Positions 17,046-24,674 of a stretch of DNA of 64,000 nt are shown in pieces. Position numbers and translations under genes: made by a program. The DNA is taken from positions 1-64,000 of the forward strand of contig DAMBHY010000014.1 of assembly GCA_032068765.1 (NCBI GenBank). Reading direction: 5' to 3'. Origin of the DNA: DAMBHY01 sp032068765. GTDB taxonomy: Bacteria; Bacteroidota; Bacteroidia; Bacteroidales; Dysgonomonadaceae. Under the pieces are notes generated by a model that saw nothing but the letters and a program-made list of their open reading frames with translations, did not search any database and had not been told where the DNA came from. Position 1 is the first letter of the stretch. The number at the start of each line of letters is the position of its first letter.

Positions 17046-17173
17046 CTAACAGCGGTTTGGCAAAAGGCGGGGTTTCGTGCTTAAATGAAGCTTTGTGCTT
17101 CGTATCAAGTTCAGTGCTGTCAGACAGTTTAGTGCTTCGAAATCCGCTTCTTCGCCAAGCGCCAAACCGTTAG
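17046..17173 (+). repeat. attC-like hairpin ii
   Basis: Left arm CTAACA, GGTTTGGC, AAAA, GGCGGGG; right arm ATCCGC, CTTCGCCAAGC, GCCAAACC, GTTAG. GGTTTGGC and GCCAAACC are fully complementary. The right end, GTTAGGC, is the only one matching the integron consensus GTTRRRY. The loop holds repeated gtGCTTCG motifs shared with hairpin v. Confidence 0.75.
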
Positions 17174-17193
17174 GCGATATTATAAACAACTAT

Positions 17194-18375
17194 ATGTTAA
17201 AAAAGGATTTTGATCAAATTGTTAAAAAGTTTGAAAAGTTTAATTTAGATAATGATTTCGAAATTGAAATTGATAGTCCAAATTATAAGGAAAAAGAAAT
17301 TAATATTTTTTTTCCAAGAGAAGATGATAATATAGTATTCAAAACTCAGGAATTTGTAAAATATATTGATGAAATTGATACAATCGTTTATGACAAGAAA
17401 AAAGTTTGTACGAAAACTATTCGACAATTCCCCATAATTTTCAATGTAAACATTGATAATCTATTAGATGAATTTAGTTTTTCCTTCCGAAATGAAAAAT
17501 ATATAATTCGTATAATTAAAACACCTTTCTTAATAGGTTTAGGTAGTTTGCATTTTGGTTTCTATAACAAATATTTTCCACCTTGTAGTTATTACCATGC
17601 AATTGAAATAATTTATTCAGATGAATTAAATGTCCTTGAGGAAAAAACTGAAGAAAACATCATAAAATCATTCATTTATGAATTTTATTTAGCTTCAGGA
17701 GCACATATTGAACTATTTGAACTTTATGATTTTGATGAGTATTTTGGCCCAAATAATGAGATAAATAATAAAGATATAGAAATAGACAAACTACCTGATT
17801 ACAATGATTCTATTGAATTATTTTTGAATGCAGTGAGTACAAGCAATGAAGAAATTAGCTTTTTATATTTTTATAAAATAATTGAATATTTTTCCCCAAC
17901 TGCCAGTAAAATCAAATCTTTTGATATTCTTTCTAAAAAATTTGACGAGTTAAAATATAAAGAAGTAACTAACGATGATTTAAGTAGTGTATTTGAAATT
18001 GCAGATGCATTTAGAAAATCCAAATCGGACAGCGAACTTTGTTATCACGTTATGTCAATAAGTATAGATATTATTGAACTTTTTAAACATTTACCAAGTC
18101 GTATTCAGGATAAAATAGCAAAAGAAGAATCAATTAATAAAAAGAACATTAATTACAAACTTACTCCCGAAAAGCTTGATGCAATTTTTACGAAACTTGG
18201 AAAAATACTTTATAGTACTAGAAATAAAATTGTTCATGCAAAATCTAACTATGAATCTAACGGTTTAGAATGTAATCCAGAGGATCTAAAGCAAATGAAT
18301 ATTTTTTTAAATGAAGCTACCAAACAAATCATCAAATGGAATGATAGACTTCCAAATCATTCAAAGAGAAATTAA
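17194..18375 (+). CDS. HEPN-motif protein, probable RNase-type defence effector
   Basis: The ATG at 17194 gives 393 residues; the open frame continues upstream into hairpin ii, which is not credible coding. The C-terminal third is all-helical and contains LYSTRNKIVHAKSNYE, an R-N-x3-H motif (Arg343 to His348) typical of catalytic HEPN RNase domains of abortive-infection and toxin systems. The N-terminal two thirds are acidic, AT-rich and not recognised; the layout resembles ApeA-type two-part HEPN proteins, but this is tentative. It is alone in its unit. Its stop codon lies inside the unit's terminal inverted repeat. Codon use is much more AT-rich than the core genes, in keeping with transfer. 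Confidence 0.6.
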   Translation: MLKKDFDQIVKKFEKFNLDNDFEIEIDSPNYKEKEINIFFPREDDNIVFKTQEFVKYIDEIDTIVYDKKKVCTKTIRQFPIIFNVNIDNLLDEFSFSFRNEKYIIRIIKTPFLIGLGSLHFGFYNKYFPPCSYYHAIEIIYSDELNVLEEKTEENIIKSFIYEFYLASGAHIELFELYDFDEYFGPNNEINNKDIEIDKLPDYNDSIELFLNAVSTSNEEISFLYFYKIIEYFSPTASKIKSFDILSKKFDELKYKEVTNDDLSSVFEIADAFRKSKSDSELCYHVMSISIDIIELFKHLPSRIQDKIAKEESINKKNINYKLTPEKLDAIFTKLGKILYSTRNKIVHAKSNYESNGLECNPEDLKQMNIFLNEATKQIIKWNDRLPNHSKRN

Positions 18376-18384
18376 TAACATCGC

Positions 18385-18572
18385 CTAACATTGTATTGGC
18401 AAAATGCGGGGTTGAATATAAAATAGAAAAATTTGTAATATTTATCCGCCGCTGCTTTTTATTTCCACAATTTTCACTAATTTAGTTCCAAGAAAAAGCA
18501 TCGGCTCCACGCAGTCTGAATTGAACTTTCAGTTAAATTTAGCCCGCACTTCGCCAATACTTTTCCCGTTAG
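18385..18572 (+). repeat. attC-like hairpin iii
   Basis: Left arm CTAACA, GTATTGGC, AAAATGCGGGG; right arm CCCGCACTTC, GCCAATAC, GTTAG. GTATTGGC pairs perfectly with GCCAATAC, where hairpin ii has GGTTTGGC/GCCAAACC: the change on one arm is matched on the other. It is the longest of the five (188 bases), with an AT-rich loop. Confidence 0.75.
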
Positions 18573-18625
18573 CGGCAATGTCTGCAAGACGTGAATTATC
18601 TTAATATTATGTCAATTTTCATGAT

Positions 18626-18694
18626 ATGGGAAATGCTGATAACCCGATAATAGTAAGCAGAAATTTTAAAAACAATGATTATGGCACAATTTAG
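18626..18694 (+). CDS. 22-codon leader peptide overlapping the small protein
   Basis: ATGGGAAATGCTGA opens a frame MGNADNPIIVSRNFKNNDYG ending TI, which terminates inside the next gene. Its DNA aligns with the leader at 14721: ATGGGAAA, GCTGA, AACCC, AATAGTAAGC, GAAATTT in the same order and spacing, then ATTATGGCA at the small gene start. Conservation is as strong in DNA as in peptide, so it may be a promoter or RNA element rather than a gene. Confidence 0.4.
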   Translation: MGNADNPIIVSRNFKNNDYGTI

Positions 18695-18899
18695 TGTAAA
18701 ACTCAAGAACAGTTTCAATCATAAAGGAACTCGTTTTGAAAAAGGAATGAATGTGGAACTTTTGTCTAAACAAACAAGTGCACCAAACTTATTGAGTGCA
18801 GGAAAACAAGAGATTGCTGATGCATTTCAGAGGAAATATGGAGTAACTTTAGAAAGCGTTCATATTTCAAATAATTATTTAGAAGTTACAATCCTTTAA
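18681..18899 (+). CDS. small conserved protein (DUF6140-like), paralogue of the 14771 gene
   Basis: A 72-residue protein, MAQFSVKLKNSFNH onward, with FEKGMNVELLSKQ, EIADAFQRKYGV and a final strand NNYLEVTIL. I prefer the ATG at 18681 to that at 18675, because the paralogue's ATTATGGCA context aligns there. It heads the restriction-modification unit, 54 bases and one perfect hairpin ahead of the UDG-like gene. Its function is unknown. The repeated placement before nuclease operons suggests a shared regulatory or immunity role. Confidence 0.65.
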   Translation: MAQFSVKLKNSFNHKGTRFEKGMNVELLSKQTSAPNLLSAGKQEIADAFQRKYGVTLESVHISNNYLEVTIL

Positions 18900-18904
18900 T
18901 GTTG

Positions 18905-18936
18905 ATTTGGGCAGGGGAATAAACTTCTGCCCAAAT
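18905..18936 (+). promoter_or_regulatory. intergenic hairpin between small protein and RM operon
   Basis: ATTTGGGCAG and CTGCCCAAAT form a perfect 10-bp stem with a 12-base loop, followed by TTCT and an A-rich stretch to the next ATG. It has the same stem length and place as the hairpin at 14984-15017 but an unrelated sequence, suggesting that structure, not sequence, is kept. Confidence 0.65.
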
Positions 18937-18953
18937 TTCTAAAAAATAAATCA

Positions 18954-19676
18954 ATGAAAACACTAGAGGCATTCAAAAATCAATGTAATGCAATCACTAA
19001 ACAAATTCAGCAAATCGGATTAGATAAGGAAAGTCATTTTGTTATTGACGGTATAATTGAGCCTGAAAAATATCTTAATGCAAAATATCGGATTTTATGG
19101 ATATTGAAAGAAGCAAATTCAGAATCAAATACTTGGAGCTACCTAGAAAAATTTAAAGATAAAGAATGGTTATGTCGGTGTGGAAAAAGTGTTCCAACAT
19201 TGAAAAGATTGATTTATACAACTTATGGTATTTTGAGAGATTGTAAATGGAGCGAAATTCCAGATGCAAGCAACGAGAAATCTTTTGAACCATTACAAGA
19301 AATTGCAATAATCAACATAAAAAAAATCCCTGGAGGTAGCATTTCTGTAGGCAATGAAATACAACAGGCCTATTATGATAATATAGAATTACTAAAACGA
19401 CAAATTGAAACATATGATCCAAATGTCGTAATATTTGGAAATACATTGCAGTTTTTTTACAAATCTGATTTTGACGGATTGGAAACAGCAGAAAAGCAAT
19501 ATACTGAGTACGGTAACGCTTTTTACGATACAGGTGATAAATTGTATATTCATACTTGGCACCCAGCAGTTCGAGGAGCAGGATTTAGAGATGAAGATTA
19601 TGTTATGGACATTGTAAATATCGTAAGAAATTGGAAGAAAAAGAAAAACACAGATGCAGGAAACAACAATAAATAA
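18954..19676 (+). CDS. uracil-DNA-glycosylase-superfamily-like protein
   Basis: A 240-residue protein with YRILWILKEAN near residue 45 (corresponding to the first active-site strand of UDG-like proteins), PNVVIFGNTLQFF in the middle, and YIHTWHPAVRGAG near the C-terminus (the His-Pro motif region). These are weak but ordered matches to the UDG superfamily. The classic catalytic Asp motif of family-1 enzymes is not seen, so base excision activity is uncertain. It overlaps the following methylase gene by 23 bases, so it belongs to the RM operon and may act on modified or damaged bases there. Confidence 0.55.
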   Translation: MKTLEAFKNQCNAITKQIQQIGLDKESHFVIDGIIEPEKYLNAKYRILWILKEANSESNTWSYLEKFKDKEWLCRCGKSVPTLKRLIYTTYGILRDCKWSEIPDASNEKSFEPLQEIAIINIKKIPGGSISVGNEIQQAYYDNIELLKRQIETYDPNVVIFGNTLQFFYKSDFDGLETAEKQYTEYGNAFYDTGDKLYIHTWHPAVRGAGFRDEDYVMDIVNIVRNWKKKKNTDAGNNNK

Positions 19677-20328
19677 CGACAACCAAGTAAAATCCAAAAA
19701 ACGAGTTACAGACCACGGTGAAGTGTTTACAAACCAACGTGAAGTAAACGCTATGCTTGATTTGGTGAAACACGAAACCGAAAGAATTGACTCCCGATTT
19801 TTAGAACCTGCTTGCGGTAATGGCAATTTTTTAGCAGAAGTTTTGAGACGAAAATTAGCAGTTGTTGACAGCCGCTACAGCAAAAGTCAAGTGGAATGGG
19901 AACGCTATTCCGTAATTGCAGTATCAAGTATTTACGGAGTGGACATTTTGGAAGATAACGCTCAGGAGTGCAGAGACAGACTGTTTAACATATTTGATGA
20001 ACGCTACACATCGCTATTCAAAGATAAATGCAAAGATGAGTGCCGAAGAAGCATAAAGTTTTTGTTCAGTAGAAATATACTTTGGGGTGACGCTTTGGAC
20101 TTTACCAATCCCGAAACCAAACAACCTATTGTGTTTTCTGAATGGAGTGCCGTAAATGGCTCTATGCTGAAACGCAGAGATTATATGTTCAAATTTTTAG
20201 TGGAGAAAACACACCAGTTTTCAATGTTCAATGACGAAGGCAACGCAGCAGCTATTGACGAACCTGTAAAGGATTTTCCACTTATTCATTTCTTAAAACT
20301 TGGCGAAGATGATACAAACGAATTATAA
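19654..20328 (+). CDS. DNA methyltransferase subunit with SAM-binding motif only
   Basis: A 224-residue protein with EVFTNQREV near residue 23, motif I FLEPACGNGNFLAEVL at 49-64 and GVDILEDNAQECRDRL at 95-110 (second SAM-contact strand). The catalytic motif IV (NPPY) and a target-recognition domain are both absent. The next gene repeats the EVFT region and has NPPY but a poor motif I. The two may therefore assemble into one N6-adenine methyltransferase with divided roles, or this one is a truncated relative. It overlaps the UDG-like gene upstream and the larger methylase downstream (20 bases), so it is tightly co-translated. Confidence 0.7.
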   Translation: MQETTINNDNQVKSKKRVTDHGEVFTNQREVNAMLDLVKHETERIDSRFLEPACGNGNFLAEVLRRKLAVVDSRYSKSQVEWERYSVIAVSSIYGVDILEDNAQECRDRLFNIFDERYTSLFKDKCKDECRRSIKFLFSRNILWGDALDFTNPETKQPIVFSEWSAVNGSMLKRRDYMFKFLVEKTHQFSMFNDEGNAAAIDEPVKDFPLIHFLKLGEDDTNEL

Positions 20329-21829
20329 CCCTGATGTACTCTCCTGCCTTGCCAATTTGAGCAATGACGAAGTATTTACGCCACCCAATTTGGTAAACGA
20401 TATTTTGGATTTGCTCCCTGCCGAATTGTGGAGCAACCCCAACGCCAAATTTTTAGACCCTGTTTCTAAAAGTGGTGTGTTTCTACGTGAAATGGCAAAG
20501 CGACTAATGAAAGGTTTGGAAACCCAAATTCCCGACAAGCAGGAACGCATTAACCACATTTTTAGCCAACAATTGTATGGCATAGCCATTACCGATTTAA
20601 CAGCATTGCTTTCTCGCAGAAGCGTGTATTGCTCCAAAACAGCCAATGGCAAATACTCCATTTGCGAAACCTTTGATGATGAGCAAGGAAACATTCGCTA
20701 CAAACGAATGAAACACACTTGGCAAAACGGAAAATGTACCTATTGCGGTGCAAGCCAAGAAGTGTACGACCGAGAAGATGCTTTGGAAACCTACGCTTAC
20801 AATTTTATTCACACAGACAAACCTGAAAAAATATTCAATATGAAGTTTGACGTTATCGTTGGAAATCCACCTTATCAGTTAAGTGATGGTGGACACGGAA
20901 GAAGTGCTAAGCCCCTTTATCATAAATTTATTCAACAAGCAAAAAAGTTAAATCCAAAATATTTGACGATGATTGTTCCCGATAGATGGTTTGCGGGTGG
21001 TAAAGGGTTAAACGAGTTCAGAGATGAAATGCTAAATGATAAAAGATTTAGAAAAATAGTTGATTATACTTCTGCTTCTGATGCATTCCCAGGCGCTGAT
21101 GTGCCAGGTGGAGTTTGTTATTTTCTTTGGGACAACTCATACAATGGTGAAACTGAAATTGAAGTAAGAAATGGCAACCAAATTGACATATCTAAAAGGT
21201 ATTTAAATGAGTTTGATACATTTATTCGTTATTCAACCGCTGCTGATATAATTAAGAAAGTAAGAATTCATTCTAAATCATTTATGAGTGAACAAGTTTC
21301 AAGCAGAAAACCATTCGGATTGGCTACAAACGAAAGACCAAAAGCAAAAGGAGATTTAAAGCTAAAATATTATGGTGGTTACGGTAGTTACCCAAGTAAT
21401 TTAATTACAGTCGGTAGCGACTTAATTCCGCTTTGGAAAGTAATCACTTCCAAAACTTCATACGACCACGCAGGTCAGCCAGATAAAGAAGGTCAGCGAA
21501 GAGTTTTTTCAACCTTAGAAATTTTAAAGCCAAATGAAATTTGCACAGAGACCTATATTATCGTTGGTTCATTTAATTCAGAAAAAGAATGTCTCAATTT
21601 ATTAAGTTATCTGAAGACTAAGTTTACAAGATTTCTTGTTTCTCAATTATCATTTTCACAGGACATTACAAAAGACAGATTTGCTTTTGTGCCGATTGAA
21701 GACTTTTCAGAACCTTGGACAGATGAAAAACTTTACAAAAAATATGGATTAACGGAAGAAGAAATTGCTTTCATTGAAAGTATGATTCGTCCGATGGATG
21801 TATCTCAAAATAGCCAAGTAGATGAGTAA
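20309..21829 (+). CDS. Eco57I-type N6-adenine DNA methyltransferase subunit
   Basis: From the ATG at 20309 there are 506 residues; a TTG at 20300 is an alternative start. It has EVFTPPNLVNDILDLLP, a degenerate motif I (FLDPVSKSGVFLREM) and an intact motif IV, DVIVGNPPYQLS. Between them is a four-Cys insert (YCSK, SICE, CTYCG) that could bind zinc. The C-terminal part (about 330-500) should hold the target-recognition domain. It methylates adenine in the recognition sequence of the RM system. The weak motif I beside a partner with a strong motif I suggests that it relies on the upstream subunit. Confidence 0.8.
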   Translation: MIQTNYNPDVLSCLANLSNDEVFTPPNLVNDILDLLPAELWSNPNAKFLDPVSKSGVFLREMAKRLMKGLETQIPDKQERINHIFSQQLYGIAITDLTALLSRRSVYCSKTANGKYSICETFDDEQGNIRYKRMKHTWQNGKCTYCGASQEVYDREDALETYAYNFIHTDKPEKIFNMKFDVIVGNPPYQLSDGGHGRSAKPLYHKFIQQAKKLNPKYLTMIVPDRWFAGGKGLNEFRDEMLNDKRFRKIVDYTSASDAFPGADVPGGVCYFLWDNSYNGETEIEVRNGNQIDISKRYLNEFDTFIRYSTAADIIKKVRIHSKSFMSEQVSSRKPFGLATNERPKAKGDLKLKYYGGYGSYPSNLITVGSDLIPLWKVITSKTSYDHAGQPDKEGQRRVFSTLEILKPNEICTETYIIVGSFNSEKECLNLLSYLKTKFTRFLVSQLSFSQDITKDRFAFVPIEDFSEPWTDEKLYKKYGLTEEEIAFIESMIRPMDVSQNSQVDE

Positions 21830-24374
21830 AAAAGAATTTTTTCCGCCCCGACCGTCCACCAACCCTACCATTTATGCTTATGAGTTGGTGGGTGTGGCTA
21901 CGCACAAGGGTTTACTCAAAATCGGCTATACCGACCGTGATGCACAAACACGTATCAAAGAGCAGTTAGGCACGGCAGCCATACCATACAAAATTGTATT
22001 TGAAGAATCGGCAATGAAACGTGACGGTAGTTCTTTTACCGACCACGATGTACACCGATTGTTGAGAGAATGGAAAGTAGTCAACGAAAGTGGAGAATGG
22101 TTTAAATGCACCTTAAACGACTTGCGTAGAGCCATTCACCAAATCAAAACAGGCGAAAAAACAGAAGAAAACCGAGTGCTCACTTTCGGTATGCGACCCG
22201 AACAGGAAGCAGCCGTTGACAAGACCATTGCCTATTTCAAAAGTTTCAAGAAAGAAAACAAAGACAGAACTCCTCACTTCCTTTGGAACGCCAAAATGCG
22301 TTTCGGAAAAACCTTTGCCAGTTATCAATTGGCTAAAAAAATGGGGTGGAAAAAAGTGTTGGTGCTTACCTTCAAACCAGCCGTTGAAGATGCTTGGAAA
22401 GAAGATTTACTTTCTCACGTTGACTTTAAAGGTTGGCAATTCATTTCCAAACACGCTGATGAATTATCAAGCCAAGATATTGACACCAAAAAACCCTTGG
22501 TTTGCTTTGGTTCGTTTCAGGATTTTTTAGGCAAGAACACCAACACAGGTGGTATCAAAACCAAAAACGAATGGGTACACGCCACCGTTTGGGATTGTAT
22601 CGTTTTTGACGAATACCATTTTGGAGCTTGGCGCGAAAACGCCAAAGATTTATTCGGTAAAGATTTAGAAGCCGAGAAGGAAATTGAAGAATACAAAAAG
22701 ATTGAAAAAGAAGGGATTGCCGAAGAAGACAAAGCGGAACACTTAGAGAAGATAATTCCAATCAGCACCAATCACTATTTGTATTTGTCAGGCACTCCGT
22801 TTCGTGCTATTAGTTCGGGCGAATTTATCGAAGAACAAATTTTTAATTGGACGTATTCTGACGAGCAAAGGGAAAAAGAAAATTGGGACAATTCAAAAGG
22901 GGCAAATCCTTATGCAGCCTTACCAAGAATGGTAATGCTCACGTATCAATTGCCTGATTCCATTCGCCAAATTGCTATGCAAGGTGAGTTTGACGGCTTT
23001 GATTTAAACATATTCTTTAAAGCCGAGGGCGAAGGACGAAAAGCACATTTCAAATACGAAGATGAAGTACAAAAATGGTTGGATTTAATTCGGGGTTCGT
23101 TTAGCGAAACCACCGTTGACCATTTGAAGATGGGAGCAAAAAAACCGCCTTTGCCGTTTTCACACGCTCCATTACTCAAAGTGCTGAATCACACGTTTTG
23201 GTTTTTGCCAACCGTTGCAGCGTGCAACGCAATGGCATTGTTACTTGAAAGACGACAAAATATATTTTACCACGATTACAAAGTGGTAGTTGCAGCAGGA
23301 ACACAAGCAGGAATTGGAATAGAAGCATTGCCACCAGTATTAGATGCAATGACCGACAATCCATTGGAATCAAAAACTATTACGCTTTCTTGCGGTAAAC
23401 TCACCACAGGTGTATCGGTAAAACCGTGGACAGGCATTTTTATGTTACGTAATTCTTCCAGTCCTGAAACCTATTTTCAAGCGGCATTTCGTGTACAAAC
23501 GCCTTGGGTTATTAAAAACCCAGACAGCAAATCGCCCAACAAAGAAGAAATTTTAAAAGAAGAATGTTACGTTTTTGATTTTGCTCCCGACCGAGCATTA
23601 AGGCAAATTGCCGATTACAGTTGCCGACTCAATGTAAACGAATCAAACCCCGAAGCAAAAGTTGCCGAGTTTATAAACTTCCTGCCAGTATTGGCTTATG
23701 ACGGCAGTTCAATGAAACAAGTTGATGCCGCAGGAATTTTGGATATGGCAATGAGTGGCACAACTGCCACGCTTTTAGCAAGGCGTTGGGAAAGTGCTTT
23801 GCTTGTAAACGTGGACAACAACACGCTTGCCCGATTGATGGCAAACGAAGATGCAATGAAAGCTTTAATGAGCATTGAAGGCTTCAGGAATTTGAATCAG
23901 GACATTGAAACTATTATCAACAAGTCGGAAGCCGTAAAAAAAGCAAAGAAAGACGCCAACGACCGAGAACTAACCAAAAAAGAGAAAAAAGAACTTTCAG
24001 ACGAAGAAAAAGAATACAAGAGCCTGAGAAAGCAAATCCAAGAAAAGCTTATCAAGTTTGCAACCCGTGTACCTGTCTTTATGTATTTAACAGACTATCG
24101 GGAAAGAAGTCTAAAAGACGTAATCACTCAATTAGAACCGGGACTATTCAAAAAAGTAACAGGTTTGTCAGTAAAAGACTTTGAATTATTGGTAAGCCTT
24201 GGCGTGTTCAACTCTGCATTGATGAATGATGCTGTTTATAAGTTCAAACGTTACGAAGATGCAAGTTTAGAATATATCGGAATTAACAAGCACGAAGGAC
24301 AAGACGTAGGTTTGTACGACACTGTTTTGAGCAGAAAAGATTATGAAGAAAGTTTTGTAAACGAACCAGAATAG
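21822..24374 (+). CDS. GIY-YIG-like nuclease fused to a restriction-type SF2 helicase
   Basis: An 850-residue protein. Residues 15-105 look like a T5orf172/GIY-YIG nuclease: IYAYELVGVATHKGLLKIGY, Arg44, and Glu92 in ESGEWFKC. Residues 120-600 form an SF2 helicase: MRFGKTFASYQ (motif I, 159-169), VFDEYHFG (motif II), YLSGTPFRA (motif III) and ETYFQAAFRVQTPW (motif VI). The Lys/Glu-rich 690-760 region looks coiled-coil. Such helicase-nucleases are the restriction subunits of type I/III-like systems. It overlaps the methylase by 8 bases and ends the operon. No separate PD-(D/E)xK nuclease is present, so the GIY-YIG domain is the likely cutter. Confidence 0.8.
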   Translation: MSKKEFFPPRPSTNPTIYAYELVGVATHKGLLKIGYTDRDAQTRIKEQLGTAAIPYKIVFEESAMKRDGSSFTDHDVHRLLREWKVVNESGEWFKCTLNDLRRAIHQIKTGEKTEENRVLTFGMRPEQEAAVDKTIAYFKSFKKENKDRTPHFLWNAKMRFGKTFASYQLAKKMGWKKVLVLTFKPAVEDAWKEDLLSHVDFKGWQFISKHADELSSQDIDTKKPLVCFGSFQDFLGKNTNTGGIKTKNEWVHATVWDCIVFDEYHFGAWRENAKDLFGKDLEAEKEIEEYKKIEKEGIAEEDKAEHLEKIIPISTNHYLYLSGTPFRAISSGEFIEEQIFNWTYSDEQREKENWDNSKGANPYAALPRMVMLTYQLPDSIRQIAMQGEFDGFDLNIFFKAEGEGRKAHFKYEDEVQKWLDLIRGSFSETTVDHLKMGAKKPPLPFSHAPLLKVLNHTFWFLPTVAACNAMALLLERRQNIFYHDYKVVVAAGTQAGIGIEALPPVLDAMTDNPLESKTITLSCGKLTTGVSVKPWTGIFMLRNSSSPETYFQAAFRVQTPWVIKNPDSKSPNKEEILKEECYVFDFAPDRALRQIADYSCRLNVNESNPEAKVAEFINFLPVLAYDGSSMKQVDAAGILDMAMSGTTATLLARRWESALLVNVDNNTLARLMANEDAMKALMSIEGFRNLNQDIETIINKSEAVKKAKKDANDRELTKKEKKELSDEEKEYKSLRKQIQEKLIKFATRVPVFMYLTDYRERSLKDVITQLEPGLFKKVTGLSVKDFELLVSLGVFNSALMNDAVYKFKRYEDASLEYIGINKHEGQDVGLYDTVLSRKDYEESFVNEPE

Positions 24375-24393
24375 ACAAATGCCAACGCTCAAT

Positions 24394-24458
24394 AGCCACA
24401 CACATTGCCAAGCCGCACAAGCCAACGCTAAATCCCAAGCTTGGCAAAGAGTGTGGCT
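24394..24458 (+). terminator. long hairpin after the RM operon
   Basis: Twenty-base arms (24394-24413 and 24439-24458) pair with two mismatches around a 25-base loop; both contain TTGCC/GGCAA. No T run follows. It may terminate the RM transcript or be a decayed attC-like arm, since the real unit-closing hairpin starts 50 bases later. Confidence 0.5.
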
Positions 24459-24508
24459 GTCCAACCCTACGACCGAAAAACCAACGGACGAAAAAGAACA
24501 CCGAACCG

Positions 24509-24636
24509 ATAACAGGCGTTTGGCTCAATGGCGGGTGACGTGGTTAATTGAACATTCTATCTCGCATCAACTTTTGTGGTGTATTGACAGTTTTGTGCTC
24601 CGTAATCCGCCACTGCGCCAAGCGCCAAAACGTTAG
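24509..24636 (+). repeat. attC-like hairpin iv
   Basis: Left arm ATAACA, GTTTGGC, GGCGGG; right arm ATCCGCCACTGC, GCCAAGC, GCCAAAAC, GTTAG. The outer left base is changed (ATAAC instead of CTAAC). The loop shares CGCATCAACTTTT with hairpin i, the other site that precedes a transporter copy. Confidence 0.75.
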
Positions 24637-24674
24637 CAGTAATGGCAGGACGACCCAACCGACAATAATAAATA

